The position numbers and the translations under genes were made by a program. The notes below the pieces were generated by a model, which did not search any database, was not told the origin of the DNA, and worked only from the letters and a program-made list of their open reading frames with translations. A stretch of DNA of 64,000 nt from the NCBI RefSeq assembly GCF_003416895.1, contig NZ_QVIO01000004.1, forward strand, positions 434,001 to 498,000, in the 5' to 3' direction. Below, piece after piece: positions 1-8,825 of this stretch. Numbering within the stretch: the first letter of the stretch is position 1; each line of letters begins with the position of its first letter. The stretch is from Duganella sp. BJB476 (lineage in GTDB: Bacteria; Pseudomonadota; Gammaproteobacteria; Burkholderiales; Burkholderiaceae_D).

Positions 1-1294
1 CCAGCCGGCTGGTGATCTCCGCCAGCTCGGCCTCGGTGGCGATGAACGGCGGCGCCAGCAGGATATGGTCGCCGCGCCGGCCGTCGATGGTGCCGCCCAT
101 CGGATACACCATCAACCCCCGCGCCATGGCCTGCTCCTTGACCGCCGCGTGCAGCTGGCAGGCCGGATCGAAGGGCGCCTTGCTGTCGCGGTCCCGCACC
201 AGCTCCAGCGCCAGCAGCATGCCGCGCCCGCGGATGTCGCCCACGTGCGGATGGTTGCCGAACGCCTCGCGCAGCATGCGGCGGAAGGCGGCGCCGCGCA
301 CCGTGACGGCGCCCAGCAGACAATCCCTCTGTATCACCTTCTGCACCGCCAGCGCGGCGGCGGCGGCCACCGGGTGGCCCATGTAGGTGTGGCCGTGCTG
401 GAAGGCGCCGCTGCCCTCGCGCAGGCGCTTCACCACGTGCTGGCGCGCCAGCACCGCGCCGATCGGCTGGTAGCCGGCGCCCAGGCCTTTGCCCAGCACC
501 ACCAGGTCCGGCAGTACGCCCTCCTGTTCAAACGCGTACAGCGTGCCGGTGCGGCCCATGCCGCACATGACTTCATCGAGTATCAGCAGGATGCCGTACT
601 TGTCGCACAGCTTGCGCACGCCGCGGAAGTAGCCGGGCGTGGGCGGCACGGCGCCGGAGGTGGCGCCGACCACCGTCTCGGCGACGAAGCCGATGATGTG
701 CTCCGGGCCGTGTTCGACGATGGTCGCCTCCACTTCGGCCAGCAGGGCGGCGGTGTAGTCTTCGGTGCTCTGGCCGGCGGCGCGGTCGCGGTATTCGTAG
801 CAGGGCGCGACGCGCGGCACCGCCATCAGCATCGACTCGAACGGACGGCGGCGCCACTCGTTGCCGCCGATGGCCAGCGCGCCCAGCGTGTTGCCGTGGT
901 AGCTCTGGCGGCGGGCGATGAACATGCCGCGCTGCGGCTGGCCCGCTTCCACCCAGTACTGGCGCGCCAGCTTGAGGGCGGTCTCCATCGCTTCCGAACC
1001 GCCCGACACCAGGTAGACGTGATCGAGATCGCCGGGGGCGTCGTTGGCCAGGCGGCTGGCCAGTTCCTCGGCGGCGTCGCAGCTGAAGAAGGCGGTGTGG
1101 GCGTAGGCGTTGCGGTCGATCTGGGCGTGCATGGCGGCCAGCACGTCGGGATGGGCGTGGCCCAGCGAGGAGACGGCGGCGCCGCCACTGGCGTCGATGT
1201 AGCTGCGGCCCTGGCTGTCGCGCACGGTCAGGCCGGCGGCGCTGGCGGCCAGCGGTGGCGCGCGGCGCAGGTTGCGGTGGATGATGTGGCTCAT
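1..1294 (-). CDS. Class III (PLP-dependent) aminotransferase, 3' end outside window
   Basis: Reading leftward from the ATG at 1294, the protein runs uninterrupted off the window edge, so its C-terminus is missing. It opens with MSHIIHRNLRR and then shows the class III layout: a GG-A-SLGHAHPD segment near the start, a GGSEAMETALKLAR stretch (PLP phosphate region), LILDEVMCGMGRTG (the Asp that contacts the PLP ring nitrogen) and VVLGKGLGAGYQPIGAV, which carries the Schiff-base lysine. The family transfers amino groups between omega-amino or alpha-amino donors and keto acids. The substrate cannot be read from the sequence; RefSeq-style naming would be aspartate aminotransferase family protein. 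It is divergent from the CMD-family gene, about 120 bases away. I am confident of the family, not of the substrate. Confidence 0.9.
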   Translation of the reverse strand, partial: MSHIIHRNLRRAPPLAASAAGLTVRDSQGRSYIDASGGAAVSSLGHAHPDVLAAMHAQIDRNAYAHTAFFSCDAAEELASRLANDAPGDLDHVYLVSGGSEAMETALKLARQYWVEAGQPQRGMFIARRQSYHGNTLGALAIGGNEWRRRPFESMLMAVPRVAPCYEYRDRAAGQSTEDYTAALLAEVEATIVEHGPEHIIGFVAETVVGATSGAVPPTPGYFRGVRKLCDKYGILLILDEVMCGMGRTGTLYAFEQEGVLPDLVVLGKGLGAGYQPIGAVLARQHVVKRLREGSGAFQHGHTYMGHPVAAAAALAVQKVIQRDCLLGAVTVRGAAFRRMLREAFGNHPHVGDIRGRGMLLALELVRDRDSKAPFDPACQLHAAVKEQAMARGLMVYPMGGTIDGRRGDHILLAPPFIATEAELAEITSRL

Positions 1295-1413
1295 GGCGTC
1301 CTTTCGGTCAGGGTGACGAAGAGCAGACGATAGCCGCGATTGGCTTGTGTTCTGTTGATCTATCCCGCACCATGTGCGAATAATTGACCAGGATGCCAGC
1401 AGGAGTGACAGCG

Positions 1414-1968
1414 ATGACCGACCGATTGGGAGCTATTCCGTTTGCCGACATGAGTGCGGCTCAGCAGGTGGCGGCGCAGGCCGTGATCGACGGGCCGCGC
1501 GGGGCCTTGTACGGGCCGTTCGTGCCGCTGATCCGCAGCCCGGAGTTGATGGCGGCGGCGCAGCGCATGGGCGAGTACCTGCGCTACCGCAGCGCGATCG
1601 GCACGCGGCTGACGGAGCTGGCGATCCTGGTGACGGCGCGCCAGTGGAGCCAGCAGGTGGAGTGGGCGATCCACGAGCCGATCGCACGCCAGTACGGCAT
1701 TTCAGACGAGGTGATTGTGGCGGTGGCGGCGCGCCGGCGGCCGGACGGCATGGTGGCCGACGAGGCGCTGGTGCACGATTTCTGCATTCAGCTGCACCAG
1801 CGGCAGCGGGTCGACGACGAGACCTATGCCGCGGCGCTGGCGGCCTTCGGCGAGCACGGGGTGGTGGACCTGATGGGTATCAACGGTTACTACACGTTTT
1901 TGGCGATGGTGATGAACGCCGCGCAGACGGCGGTGCCGGCGTCGCCGGCACCGCCGCTGCCTGACTAG
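1414..1968 (+). CDS. Carboxymuconolactone decarboxylase (CMD)-family protein
   Basis: A 184-residue protein. I chose the ATG at 1414 because AGGAG lies eight bases upstream; the frame is open further upstream from a TTG at 1384 without a ribosome site. The segment around ELAILVTARQWSQQVEWAIHEP and the following helix are typical of the CMD/AhpD-like fold. It lacks the CxxC pair of AhpD peroxidases (the only cysteine is in the FCIQ segment), so a thiol-peroxidase role is unlikely. Its true substrate is unknown. Its TAG stop overlaps the stop of the convergent esterase gene in a shared CTAG palindrome, leaving no space for a terminator between them. Confidence 0.8.
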   Translation: MTDRLGAIPFADMSAAQQVAAQAVIDGPRGALYGPFVPLIRSPELMAAAQRMGEYLRYRSAIGTRLTELAILVTARQWSQQVEWAIHEPIARQYGISDEVIVAVAARRRPDGMVADEALVHDFCIQLHQRQRVDDETYAAALAAFGEHGVVDLMGINGYYTFLAMVMNAAQTAVPASPAPPLPD

Positions 1969-2633
1969 GCCAGGACTTTTTTCAGCCAGGCGCTGATGTG
2001 GTCCACTTCTTCCTGGCACAGCGAGTGCTGCATCGCGTAGTCGTGCCATTCGACGCTGTAGCCCAGTTGCTTGAGCAGGTCACGCGACTGTTCGGCGCGG
2101 GCCACCGGAATCACCGGGTCCATGCGGCCGTGCACCATGAAGATCGGCGTGGACAGGCTGGCCTGGGTGTGCTCGGCGGCGGCCTTGGCGGCGATCGGCA
2201 CGTAGCCCGACAAGCACATCAGGCCGGCCAGCTTTTCCTGCAGGCGCATGCCGGTTTGCAGCGTCATCGCGCAGCCCTGCGAGAAGCCGGCCAGGATGAT
2301 GCGTTCGGCCGGGATGCCGCGCGCTTTTTCACGTTCGATCAGCGCTTCCACCTTGGCTTGCGAGGCGCGCAGGCCGGTTTCGTCTTCCTGTCGACCCAGG
2401 TCGCTGGCGACGATGTCGTACCAGGCGCGCATCACGTAGCCGTTGTTGATGGTCACCGGCATGGTGTCGGCGTTGGGGAAGATGAAGCGGATGGCCGGCA
2501 GGCCGCGCAGATCCAGCTCGTGCAGCATGGGCACGAAGTCGTTGGCGTCGGCGCCCAGGCCGTGCATCCAGATGATGGCCACGCTCGGGTTGGCGCCGGT
2601 TTCTTTTTCGATGGTTTGCAGCAGGGTGCTCAT
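1965..2633 (-). CDS. Alpha/beta-hydrolase carboxylesterase (phospholipase/carboxylesterase family)
   Basis: 222 residues from the ATG at 2633. The fold is the small acyl-protein-thioesterase/EstB type: an HGLGADANDF oxyanion segment near residue 25, the nucleophile elbow GFSQG with Ser118, the acid Asp172 in GRMDPVIP and the base His203 in MQHSLC. Such enzymes hydrolyse short-chain carboxylic esters in the cytoplasm. The length matches the family (about 220). The start lies 8 bases beyond the stop of mog, so the two are probably co-transcribed with darP. The gene converges on the CMD-family gene and shares the CTAG stop palindrome. Family is certain, physiological ester unknown. Confidence 0.9.
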   Translation of the reverse strand: MSTLLQTIEKETGANPSVAIIWMHGLGADANDFVPMLHELDLRGLPAIRFIFPNADTMPVTINNGYVMRAWYDIVASDLGRQEDETGLRASQAKVEALIEREKARGIPAERIILAGFSQGCAMTLQTGMRLQEKLAGLMCLSGYVPIAAKAAAEHTQASLSTPIFMVHGRMDPVIPVARAEQSRDLLKQLGYSVEWHDYAMQHSLCQEEVDHISAWLKKVLA

Positions 2634-2641
2634 GGGCGTCC

Positions 2642-3250
2642 TCAGGGTTGGGGGCGTAGCGCGGATTTGGGGCGGAAGGCCTTGCACACGGCCGGATCGG
2701 TTTCCATGTAGGGACCGCCGATCAGGTCGACGCAGTAAGGCACGGCGGCGAAGATGCCGCCCACCAGCACGGCGCCGGCGGCGTCCTTCAGGCCGCCCAG
2801 CGTTTCGGCGATGGCCTTGGGCTGGCCGGGCAGGTTCAGCACCAGCGCGGCATGGTCGGCGGTTTCGCGGATCACGGCGGTCTGGCGCGACAGGATGGCG
2901 GTCGGCACGAAGTGCAGGCTGATCTGGCGCATTTGCTCGCCGAAGCCGGGCATTTCCCTGGTGCCGATGGCTAAAGTAGCCTCGGGCGTGACATCGCGCC
3001 GCGCCGGGCCGGTGCCGCCGGTGGTCAGCACCAGGTGGCAGCGGGCGACGTCGACCAGTTCGGTCAGCGTGGCTTCGATCTGCGCGCGTTCGTCGGCGAT
3101 CAGGCGGGTTTCAACACGGTAGGGAGTGGTCAGGGCGCGCGCCAGCCAGTCTTGCAGGGCCGGCAGGCCCAGGTCCTGGTAGACGCCGCCGCTGGCGCGG
3201 TCGGAGACCGACACCAGGCCGATCACCAGGGTGTCTGCATTACTCGTCAT
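2642..3250 (-). CDS. mog: Molybdopterin adenylyltransferase
   Basis: 202 residues. It has the MoaB/Mog fold signatures: IGLVSVSDRAS at the N-terminus, LVLTTGGTGPARRDVTPEAT in the middle (the TGGTG substrate loop followed by the RDVTPEA motif), and LNLPGQPKAIAE near residue 140, where the family has a P-G-x-P loop. Mog adenylylates molybdopterin before molybdate insertion, in the cytoplasm. The length is close to E. coli Mog (about 195). The first 11 bases overlap the end of darP, indicating translational coupling. No molybdoenzyme gene is nearby, so the context adds nothing about which enzyme is served. Confidence 0.92.
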   Translation of the reverse strand: MTSNADTLVIGLVSVSDRASGGVYQDLGLPALQDWLARALTTPYRVETRLIADERAQIEATLTELVDVARCHLVLTTGGTGPARRDVTPEATLAIGTREMPGFGEQMRQISLHFVPTAILSRQTAVIRETADHAALVLNLPGQPKAIAETLGGLKDAAGAVLVGGIFAAVPYCVDLIGGPYMETDPAVCKAFRPKSALRPQP

Positions 3251-3836
3251 CGGACTCGCTGTCTTCGTCGTCGGTCTCGGCGGCAGCCTTGCCCTTCTTG
3301 GACTCGATCTGCTTGAGGATCTGGAAGATCTCGCGGTAGGCTTTCGGCGGCTTGCTCTCGGCCTGTTCCTTGCGGGCGTTGCGGATCAGGGTGCGCAGGT
3401 GCTGCACGTCCAGTTCCGGGTTCTCTTCCAGCAGCACGGTCAGCGCCTTGTCGTCGACCAGCAGCTTGTCGCGGCGGCGTTCCAGCGCGTGCATGGCGGC
3501 CGTCTCCGACTTGGAGGCGCCTTTCCAGCTGTCGATGGTTTGCTGGATCACGGCCACTTCGGCCTCGTCGAGGGTGCGCATCTTCTTGCCGACGAACTGC
3601 ATCTGGCGGCGACGGCCCTCGTGGTTGGTGATCTGCTGGCAGGCCAGGATGGCGTCCAGCACGTCCTCCGGCATCGGCACGCGCTTGACGCGGTCGCGCG
3701 GGGCTTCGACCAGGGTTTCGCCCATTTTTTGCAGGGCGTCCGACTGGCGTTTAAGCTCGGTTTTGGACGGGCGTTCGTATTCTTGTTCGAATTCGGTGGA
3801 GCTGAAGCCGACGGCTCCGCGGTTGGGATTTACCAT
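3240..3836 (-). CDS. darP: Ribosome-associated protein DarP/YjgA (DUF615)
   Basis: 198 residues, starting at the ATG at 3836; the frame is open further upstream but reads through the pmbA promoter side. The family core is visible: KTELKRQSDALQKMGE near the start, a highly charged middle (RDRVKRVPMPEDVLDAI), HEGRRRQMQFVGKKMR, and a C-terminal RNARKEQ segment, ending in an acidic Asp/Glu/Ser tail. In E. coli this protein promotes maturation of the 50S subunit. The DarP-pmbA divergent pairing is a conserved neighbourhood in betaproteobacteria. It is followed by mog with an 11-base overlap. Confidence 0.92.
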   Translation of the reverse strand: MVNPNRGAVGFSSTEFEQEYERPSKTELKRQSDALQKMGETLVEAPRDRVKRVPMPEDVLDAILACQQITNHEGRRRQMQFVGKKMRTLDEAEVAVIQQTIDSWKGASKSETAAMHALERRRDKLLVDDKALTVLLEENPELDVQHLRTLIRNARKEQAESKPPKAYREIFQILKQIESKKGKAAAETDDEDSESDDE

Positions 3837-3930
3837 AATATTAACTTTCGGTTCGGCACGTGGCCGCACCTGTAAACTGTAAACGACTGCTATGATACCT
3901 GTTTTAGCGGCCACCCGAAGATTACAGCCC

Positions 3931-5283
3931 ATGAGCGATACCCATTTTACCCACACCCAGGACCAGTTGAAGCAGCTCGCACGCGATGTGCTGGCGTTCG
4001 CCAAGGAGCAGGGCGGCACCGATTGCGCCGTCGAAATCAGCGAAGGCAGCGGCTTGTCGGTGTCGGTACGCAAGAGCAAAATCGAGACCATCGAGCAAAA
4101 CAAGGACAAGGGCATGGGGGTGACGGTGTTCATCGGCCAGCGCCGCGGCAACGCCAGCACCTCGGACTTTTCGCCGGCCGCGTTGAAGGCGACGGTGGAA
4201 GCGGCCTACAACATCGCCCGTTTCACCTCGGACGATGACTGCGCCGGCCTGGCCGACGCCGACCAGCTGGAACTGGCGCCGCGTGACCTGAAACTGTTTT
4301 ATCCGTGGGATATCTCGACCGCCGACGCGGTGACGCTGGCGCAGCGCGCCGAGGCGGCCGGCTTCGAAGTCGATCCGCGCGTCACCAATTCGGAAGGCGC
4401 CGGCGTGCATGTGCAGCAGTCGCACTTCGTGTCGGCCAACTCGCGCGGCTTCATCGGCGGTTATCCGTACTCGCGCCACACGCTGTCGGTGGCGATGATC
4501 GCCGGCAAAGGCTCGAAGATGCAGCGCGACGACTGGTACACCTCGGTGCGCGACGCCAAGCAGATGTCGGCGCCGGAAGCGATCGGCCGTTACGCGGCCG
4601 AGCGCGCGCTGGCGCGCCTGAACGCGCGCACCATCGACACCCGCACCTGCCCGGTGCTGTTCGAGGCGCCGCTGGCGGCCGGCCTGCTGGGCGCCTTCGT
4701 GCAGGCAACCTCGGGCGGTTCGCTGTACCGCAAGTCCAGCTTCCTGCTGGATTCGCTGGGCAAACAGGTGCTGCCGAAACATATCCAGATCAAGGAAGAC
4801 CCGCATGTGGTCGGCGGCGTCGGCTCGGCGCCGTTCGATGAGGAAGGCGTGCGCACCGTCAAGCGCGACGTGGTCAAGGATGGTGTGGTGCAGGGTTATT
4901 TCCTGTCGACCTATTCGGCGCGCAAGCTGGGCATGAAGACCACCGGCAATGCCGGCGGTTCGCACAACCTGTCGCTGACCTCGTCGCTGACGAAGAAGGG
5001 CGACGACTTCGCCGCCATGCTGCGCAAGATGGGCACCGGCCTGCTGGTGACCGAACTGATGGGCCAGGGCACCAACTACGTGACGGGCGATTACTCGCGC
5101 GGCGCGTCGGGCTACTGGGTCGAGAACGGCGTGATCCAGTATCCGGTGGAGGAAATCACCATCGCCGGCAATATGAAGGACATGCTGGCGCAGATCGTCG
5201 CCGTCGGCGCGGACGTGCTGGTGCGCGGCACCAAGCAGACCGGCTCCATCCTGATCGAAAACATGGTGGTGGCCGGCGGCTGA
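3931..5283 (+). CDS. pmbA: Metalloprotease PmbA (TldE)
   Basis: 450 residues from the ATG at 3931, the same length as E. coli PmbA. An in-frame ATG at 3892 would add 13 residues but lies in the divergent promoter gap. Signatures include VEISEGSGLSVSVRKSKIETIEQNKDKG, the central IGGYPYSRHTLSV and the C-terminal GTNYVTGDYSRGASGYWVENG. PmbA pairs with TldD to form the cytoplasmic TldD/E protease, which matures modified peptides and degrades CcdA; TldE lacks its own HExxxH zinc motif, and none is seen here. tldD is not in this window. The gene is divergent from darP with 94 bases between the starts. Confidence 0.95.
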   Translation: MSDTHFTHTQDQLKQLARDVLAFAKEQGGTDCAVEISEGSGLSVSVRKSKIETIEQNKDKGMGVTVFIGQRRGNASTSDFSPAALKATVEAAYNIARFTSDDDCAGLADADQLELAPRDLKLFYPWDISTADAVTLAQRAEAAGFEVDPRVTNSEGAGVHVQQSHFVSANSRGFIGGYPYSRHTLSVAMIAGKGSKMQRDDWYTSVRDAKQMSAPEAIGRYAAERALARLNARTIDTRTCPVLFEAPLAAGLLGAFVQATSGGSLYRKSSFLLDSLGKQVLPKHIQIKEDPHVVGGVGSAPFDEEGVRTVKRDVVKDGVVQGYFLSTYSARKLGMKTTGNAGGSHNLSLTSSLTKKGDDFAAMLRKMGTGLLVTELMGQGTNYVTGDYSRGASGYWVENGVIQYPVEEITIAGNMKDMLAQIVAVGADVLVRGTKQTGSILIENMVVAGG

Positions 5284-5290
5284 TCGCTGG

Positions 5291-6403
5291 CTACTCTCGC
5301 TTGCAGTGCGCGCTTGACGGCAGCCCGCAAGCGATCAGGCGGCCGACGTCGGGGTTGGTCAGGTAGTTCAGATGCGCGTAGTCGGGGCGCTCCAGCAGAC
5401 CGAAGTAGGTGCTCGCGTTGGAGACCAGGATGTTGTAGACCGTCACGCCCTGACGCGCATATTTTTCCGATTGCAGTGTGTACGACAGCAGGTCGTTGGG
5501 ATCGGTGAACGCCACCAGCGTCAGGCGCCGGTCGGCGGCGGCCCCTTCCACCGCCAGCCGCTTTTGCAGCAGCCGTTGCAGACTGTCGGGCGTGGCCGGC
5601 GCCAGCGCCGCCGTGCCGATCTGCTGGTCGGCCAGCGACAGCAATGGTATCTGGTTGGCCGCCATCACCAGCAAGCGCAGGCGATCCACCGCCTTTTGCG
5701 CCACCAGCGCCGCGCGCGAGCCGGGCGCTTCCTCCGACATGCGCAGCAGGGTATCGAACAGGATCTTGCTGCCCATGCTATGCGAAATCACCACCAGCGG
5801 CACATCGGACGCGGCGTCGCCCGCGTCCAGCACTTGCAGGATCGCATCGCGCATGCGGCGCTGGATGTCGTCGCGCGCCACGCCCTGGTAGACCAGCGCG
5901 TCCGGCAGGCAATCATCGATCAAGCCATCCTTGAAGCGCGCGTTGAGGCGGGCGCGGGTGGACGTGAACGGCGGTGCGCCTTCGCAGATGGACGACTTGC
6001 CGGTCTGGTCGTAGCACAGCTGGCGCTTGAGGGCGGTGGTCAGCGGCGACCAGATCAATGCGTCGAAACGCAGGTGGCCGGCGGGCGTCTGGACGTTGGA
6101 CGAGACGATCTGCACCTGCGGCCCGCCAGTGGCGGTGTGGGCGGACGACGAACTGCTCGCGCTCGTGAGCGACTGCATCAGCTGGCCCACCACCACGCCG
6201 GCCCAACTGGCGTCATGGGTGCAGATGCCGTGCACCAGCAACACATCGGCGTTCTTGCCGCCGGCGCTGGCGGCCAGGTCGATCAGGCCGGGGAAGGTCG
6301 TGCCGGCGTCCAACAGCTGCGGCGGACGGTAGGGCGTGGTGCAGGCGCACAGCATCAGCACAAGCAACAGCAGTGCGCGGCGTTTCCAAGTCGGGGTATT
6401 CAT
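5291..6403 (-). CDS. Secreted alpha/beta-hydrolase-like lipoprotein
   Basis: 370 residues. The N-terminus is a lipoprotein signal: three basic residues, a leucine-rich core, and a LMLCAC lipobox with the acylated cysteine at residue 21. The mature part has LLVHGICTHDASW at about residues 56-67 (the HG oxyanion loop) and VVISHSMGSKILFD at about 205-218, with Ser209 as candidate nucleophile, so it looks like an alpha/beta hydrolase anchored in the envelope. A low-complexity Ser run (residues 81-88) follows the first strand. The substrate is unknown. It converges on pmbA with 7 bases between stops and lies downstream of the M14 peptidase, separated by a strong hairpin. Confidence 0.8.
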   Translation of the reverse strand: MNTPTWKRRALLLLVLMLCACTTPYRPPQLLDAGTTFPGLIDLAASAGGKNADVLLVHGICTHDASWAGVVVGQLMQSLTSASSSSSAHTATGGPQVQIVSSNVQTPAGHLRFDALIWSPLTTALKRQLCYDQTGKSSICEGAPPFTSTRARLNARFKDGLIDDCLPDALVYQGVARDDIQRRMRDAILQVLDAGDAASDVPLVVISHSMGSKILFDTLLRMSEEAPGSRAALVAQKAVDRLRLLVMAANQIPLLSLADQQIGTAALAPATPDSLQRLLQKRLAVEGAAADRRLTLVAFTDPNDLLSYTLQSEKYARQGVTVYNILVSNASTYFGLLERPDYAHLNYLTNPDVGRLIACGLPSSAHCKRE

Positions 6404-6455
6404 GCTGAACCTCCAGTCGCGGCGCGCGGGTGCGCCGATGAGGTCCAGTGTATTT

Positions 6456-6491
6456 TTCCCTGCGGCGGCGACTTTGTCGCACCGCAGGGAA
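6456..6491. other. Strong intergenic stem-loop without U-tract
   Basis: TTCCCTGCGG at 6456-6465 pairs perfectly with CCGCAGGGAA at 6482-6491. Nested inside is GCGAC-ttt-GTCGC. The hairpin lies between the stop of the M14 peptidase gene (6505) and the start of the lipoprotein gene (6403), both on the minus strand. A T-run borders only the left side on the plus strand, so it is not a standard terminator for the minus-strand transcript. It could be a processing or mRNA-stabilising element. Confidence 0.5.
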
Positions 6492-6504
6492 CAGGCTCAG
6501 CGTG

Positions 6505-7635
6505 TTACGCCTGCGCCAGCAGCGATTGCAGCACCGGCTGCAACACCGACTTGCCCAGTTCGGCGCTGCGGGCGCCGTTCCAGCCGGTGTCCGGATCCGG
6601 ATCGTTGGCGTTGTCCTTGAACGGCATCTCCAGCGTTAGCGACAGGCAGCCGAAGGCGTGGGTGATGTGCGGCGAGCCCATGGTCAGGGTTTCGTCGGTG
6701 TACGGCGTTTCGCCGTAGCCGTACTCGTCCTGGAAGTCCGGGCTGGCGATCAGGAAATTGTCGATGAAGTATTGCTGCGCTTCTTCCTGGTCCGGCGTGA
6801 AGGTCGGCAGCGATTCGCTGCCAGCCACGAACACGTAAGGCAGGCCTTCGTCGCCGTGGATGTCCAGGCACAGGTCGCAGCCGATTTCCAGCATCTTGTT
6901 CTTGACCAGGAACACTTCCGGGCTGCGTTCCATGGTCGGGTTCAGCCACTCGCGGTTCAGGTTGGCGCCGGCGGCGTTGGTGCGCAGGTTGCCGCGTACC
7001 GAGCCGTCCGGGTTCATGTTCGGCACCACGTAGAACACGGCTTCCTTCAGGCACTGGCGGCCGAACGGGTTGGCCGGGTCCAGCAGCGCCTCGACCATGC
7101 CTTCGACAAACCACTCGGCCATCGTCTCGCCCGGATGCTGGCGCGCGATGACCCAGACTTTCTGTTCCGCTTCCGGATCGCCGATGACCAGCATGTTCAG
7201 GTCGCGGCCGTCGATGGTGTTGCCCAGGTCGACCAGCTTGACCAGCGGCGACAGTTGCGCATTATCCAGCAACGACAGGTGGCGTTCCCACGAGTACGGT
7301 TCGAAATAGGCGTAGTAGACGCTGTCGTATTCCGGCGTGTGGTTGATGGTCATGACGGTGCCGTCATAGGTGGTCGGCACGCGGAACCAGTTGTCGCGGT
7401 CGTAGCTGGCGACGGCCTGGTAGTCTTTCCAGCCGTCAGGATAGGCGGCGGTGCCGGCGTTCAGGAAGCGCAGCGCCAGCGGCGTGGCTTGCGCGCCCTG
7501 CACGCGGAAATAAAACCATTGGGTGATGTCGGCGTGCGAGTCCTTGCGGATGTTCAGGTCGATGGCGGCCGGATCGTCGGCACGCAGGACCTCGATGGCG
7601 CCGGCGTCGAATTGCTGGCTGATTTTGATAGACAT
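6505..7635 (-). CDS. M14-family zinc carboxypeptidase, cytosolic carboxypeptidase-like
   Basis: 376 residues without a signal peptide. The N-terminal part (about 1-125) is the beta-sandwich found in cytosolic carboxypeptidases, including the conserved FYFRVQG segment. The catalytic domain follows: WVIARQHPGE with zinc ligands His167 and Glu170, VPNMNPDGSVRGNLRTNAAG (substrate-binding Asn/Arg), LNREW, LDIHGDEG with the third ligand His260, and TLEMPF with the likely general base Glu335. Bacterial members trim C-terminal or side-chain glutamates from peptides; the substrate here is not known. It is transcribed in the same direction as paaX upstream, with an 87-base gap. Confidence 0.9.
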   Translation of the reverse strand: MSIKISQQFDAGAIEVLRADDPAAIDLNIRKDSHADITQWFYFRVQGAQATPLALRFLNAGTAAYPDGWKDYQAVASYDRDNWFRVPTTYDGTVMTINHTPEYDSVYYAYFEPYSWERHLSLLDNAQLSPLVKLVDLGNTIDGRDLNMLVIGDPEAEQKVWVIARQHPGETMAEWFVEGMVEALLDPANPFGRQCLKEAVFYVVPNMNPDGSVRGNLRTNAAGANLNREWLNPTMERSPEVFLVKNKMLEIGCDLCLDIHGDEGLPYVFVAGSESLPTFTPDQEEAQQYFIDNFLIASPDFQDEYGYGETPYTDETLTMGSPHITHAFGCLSLTLEMPFKDNANDPDPDTGWNGARSAELGKSVLQPVLQSLLAQA

Positions 7636-7722
7636 GGCTGAATCCCGGTAAATTCTATGTAAGAAGTTTGTTTGCGCTTGTGGCGCAGTGGCGACATGAT
7701 ACAGGGTCCGGGGTCAAGCGCC

Positions 7723-8649
7723 CTAAGCCAGCCCGCCGAAGCGGTCGAAGAAGGCCGGCTCGGCGGCGGGGGCTTCGGTATCCTCGCGGCGCAGCGTGGC
7801 GTCGATGTGCTGCTCGGCCGCCGCGTAGACGGCCAGGTAGATGGCCCGCGTCAGCTCGTAGGCCAGCGCGCCCGGCCACGGCGTCGGCAGCAGCTCGACC
7901 GGCAGTTGCGGATCGTGCAGCTGCACCCGGCGGTAGGCGTGGATCAGCAGCGTGCGCACCACGTAGGCTTGCTGCGGCGGCAAGCCGCCTTCCGCTTCGG
8001 CCGCCTGTACCGCCGCCAACAGCGGCTCGAACTGCGCGATAAACTGCTGATAGCCCTGCGCCACGCCGCTCAGATCCCAGCCATCGGCCACCAGATCGCT
8101 CAGCGGTCGGCCGCTGACCTGGCGCATGGATTTGCCTTGCACCACGAACAGCTTGCCTTCAACTCCCAGCCGCTTGAGCAGCTCATCGAGCGCCGGGCCG
8201 TCGGCCGCCGGATGGCCCATGATGCCGGGCGCGATCACGCTATAGCCTTCCCACAGCAACTCCTTGCGCACCGCGCTGCGTTCGGCCGCGTTGAGCGCGC
8301 CGTCGCCGTTGAGGATCAGGGTCCAGCTGCCGTCCCAGTGCACATTCAGCGGCGCATAGATGCGGCGGTAGGCGTGCACGAAGCGCGTCATCGCCGGCGG
8401 CGTGATCGCATACGAGCTGCGGCGGCCGTCGCGCTGCGCCCCCAGCCAGCCCTCCTGCGCCAGCCGGAACACCGAAGTGCGCAGCAGCCGGTCGTTGACG
8501 CCGAACGGCGCCAGCAGCTCGATCAGGCTGCCCAGCCACACCATGCCCCCGTGCGGCACGATGGCGTCGCCGAAGATGGTCACCACCAGCGATTTCGAGC
8601 GCGGCGGGTCGCTGGCCAAAAATCCGGTTATCCAGTCATTGCAATTCAT
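7723..8649 (-). CDS. paaX: Phenylacetic acid degradation operon repressor PaaX
   Basis: 308 residues from the ATG at 8649 ([10 protein letters not shown]). PaaX features are present: the N-terminal winged-helix part with [16 protein letters not shown] and [13 protein letters not shown], a [10 protein letters not shown] wing, the middle [13 protein letters not shown], and a C-terminal [23 protein letters not shown]. PaaX represses the paa catabolic operon and is released by phenylacetyl-CoA made by PaaK. It is divergent from paaA with 176 bases between, which fits that role. Many betaproteobacteria use the TetR-type PaaR instead; none is seen here. Confidence 0.93.
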   Translation of the reverse strand: MNCNDWITGFLASDPPRSKSLVVTIFGDAIVPHGGMVWLGSLIELLAPFGVNDRLLRTSVFRLAQEGWLGAQRDGRRSSYAITPPAMTRFVHAYRRIYAPLNVHWDGSWTLILNGDGALNAAERSAVRKELLWEGYSVIAPGIMGHPAADGPALDELLKRLGVEGKLFVVQGKSMRQVSGRPLSDLVADGWDLSGVAQGYQQFIAQFEPLLAAVQAAEAEGGLPPQQAYVVRTLLIHAYRRVQLHDPQLPVELLPTPWPGALAYELTRAIYLAVYAAAEQHIDATLRREDTEAPAAEPAFFDRFGGLA

Positions 8650-8825
8650 GGGCAGGCATCTTTTTCTATACACACAAACAAGAGTTTACTTTGCCTGACC
8701 ATCGGCGCAGCATTTATTTCACCGTCGTTGCCGATGGGATACTGATTTTTAATCTGAGTCAAAAAAATCGTAGTCAAAGCAAAATATGTATCGTATTATG
8801 GATCATCAGCGATGAGGAGACAGCG
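8650..8825. promoter_or_regulatory. paaX-paaA divergent control region
   Basis: This 176-base gap must carry both promoters. It contains two perfect inverted repeats: CCATCGGC (8699-8706) with GCCGATGG (8730-8737), and GATTTTT (8744-8750) with AAAAATC (8763-8769). Either could be a PaaX operator, but I could not match them confidently to the known PaaX consensus. The paaA ribosome site is GAGGAGA just before the ATG at 8826. Confidence 0.5.

Noticed and set aside
65-1333. Long plus-strand open frame of 422 residues at the left edge
   Set aside because: It is the opposite-strand shadow of the class III aminotransferase: its translation is low-complexity His/Ala/Gln/Arg without any domain, as is typical for antisense frames in GC-rich DNA.
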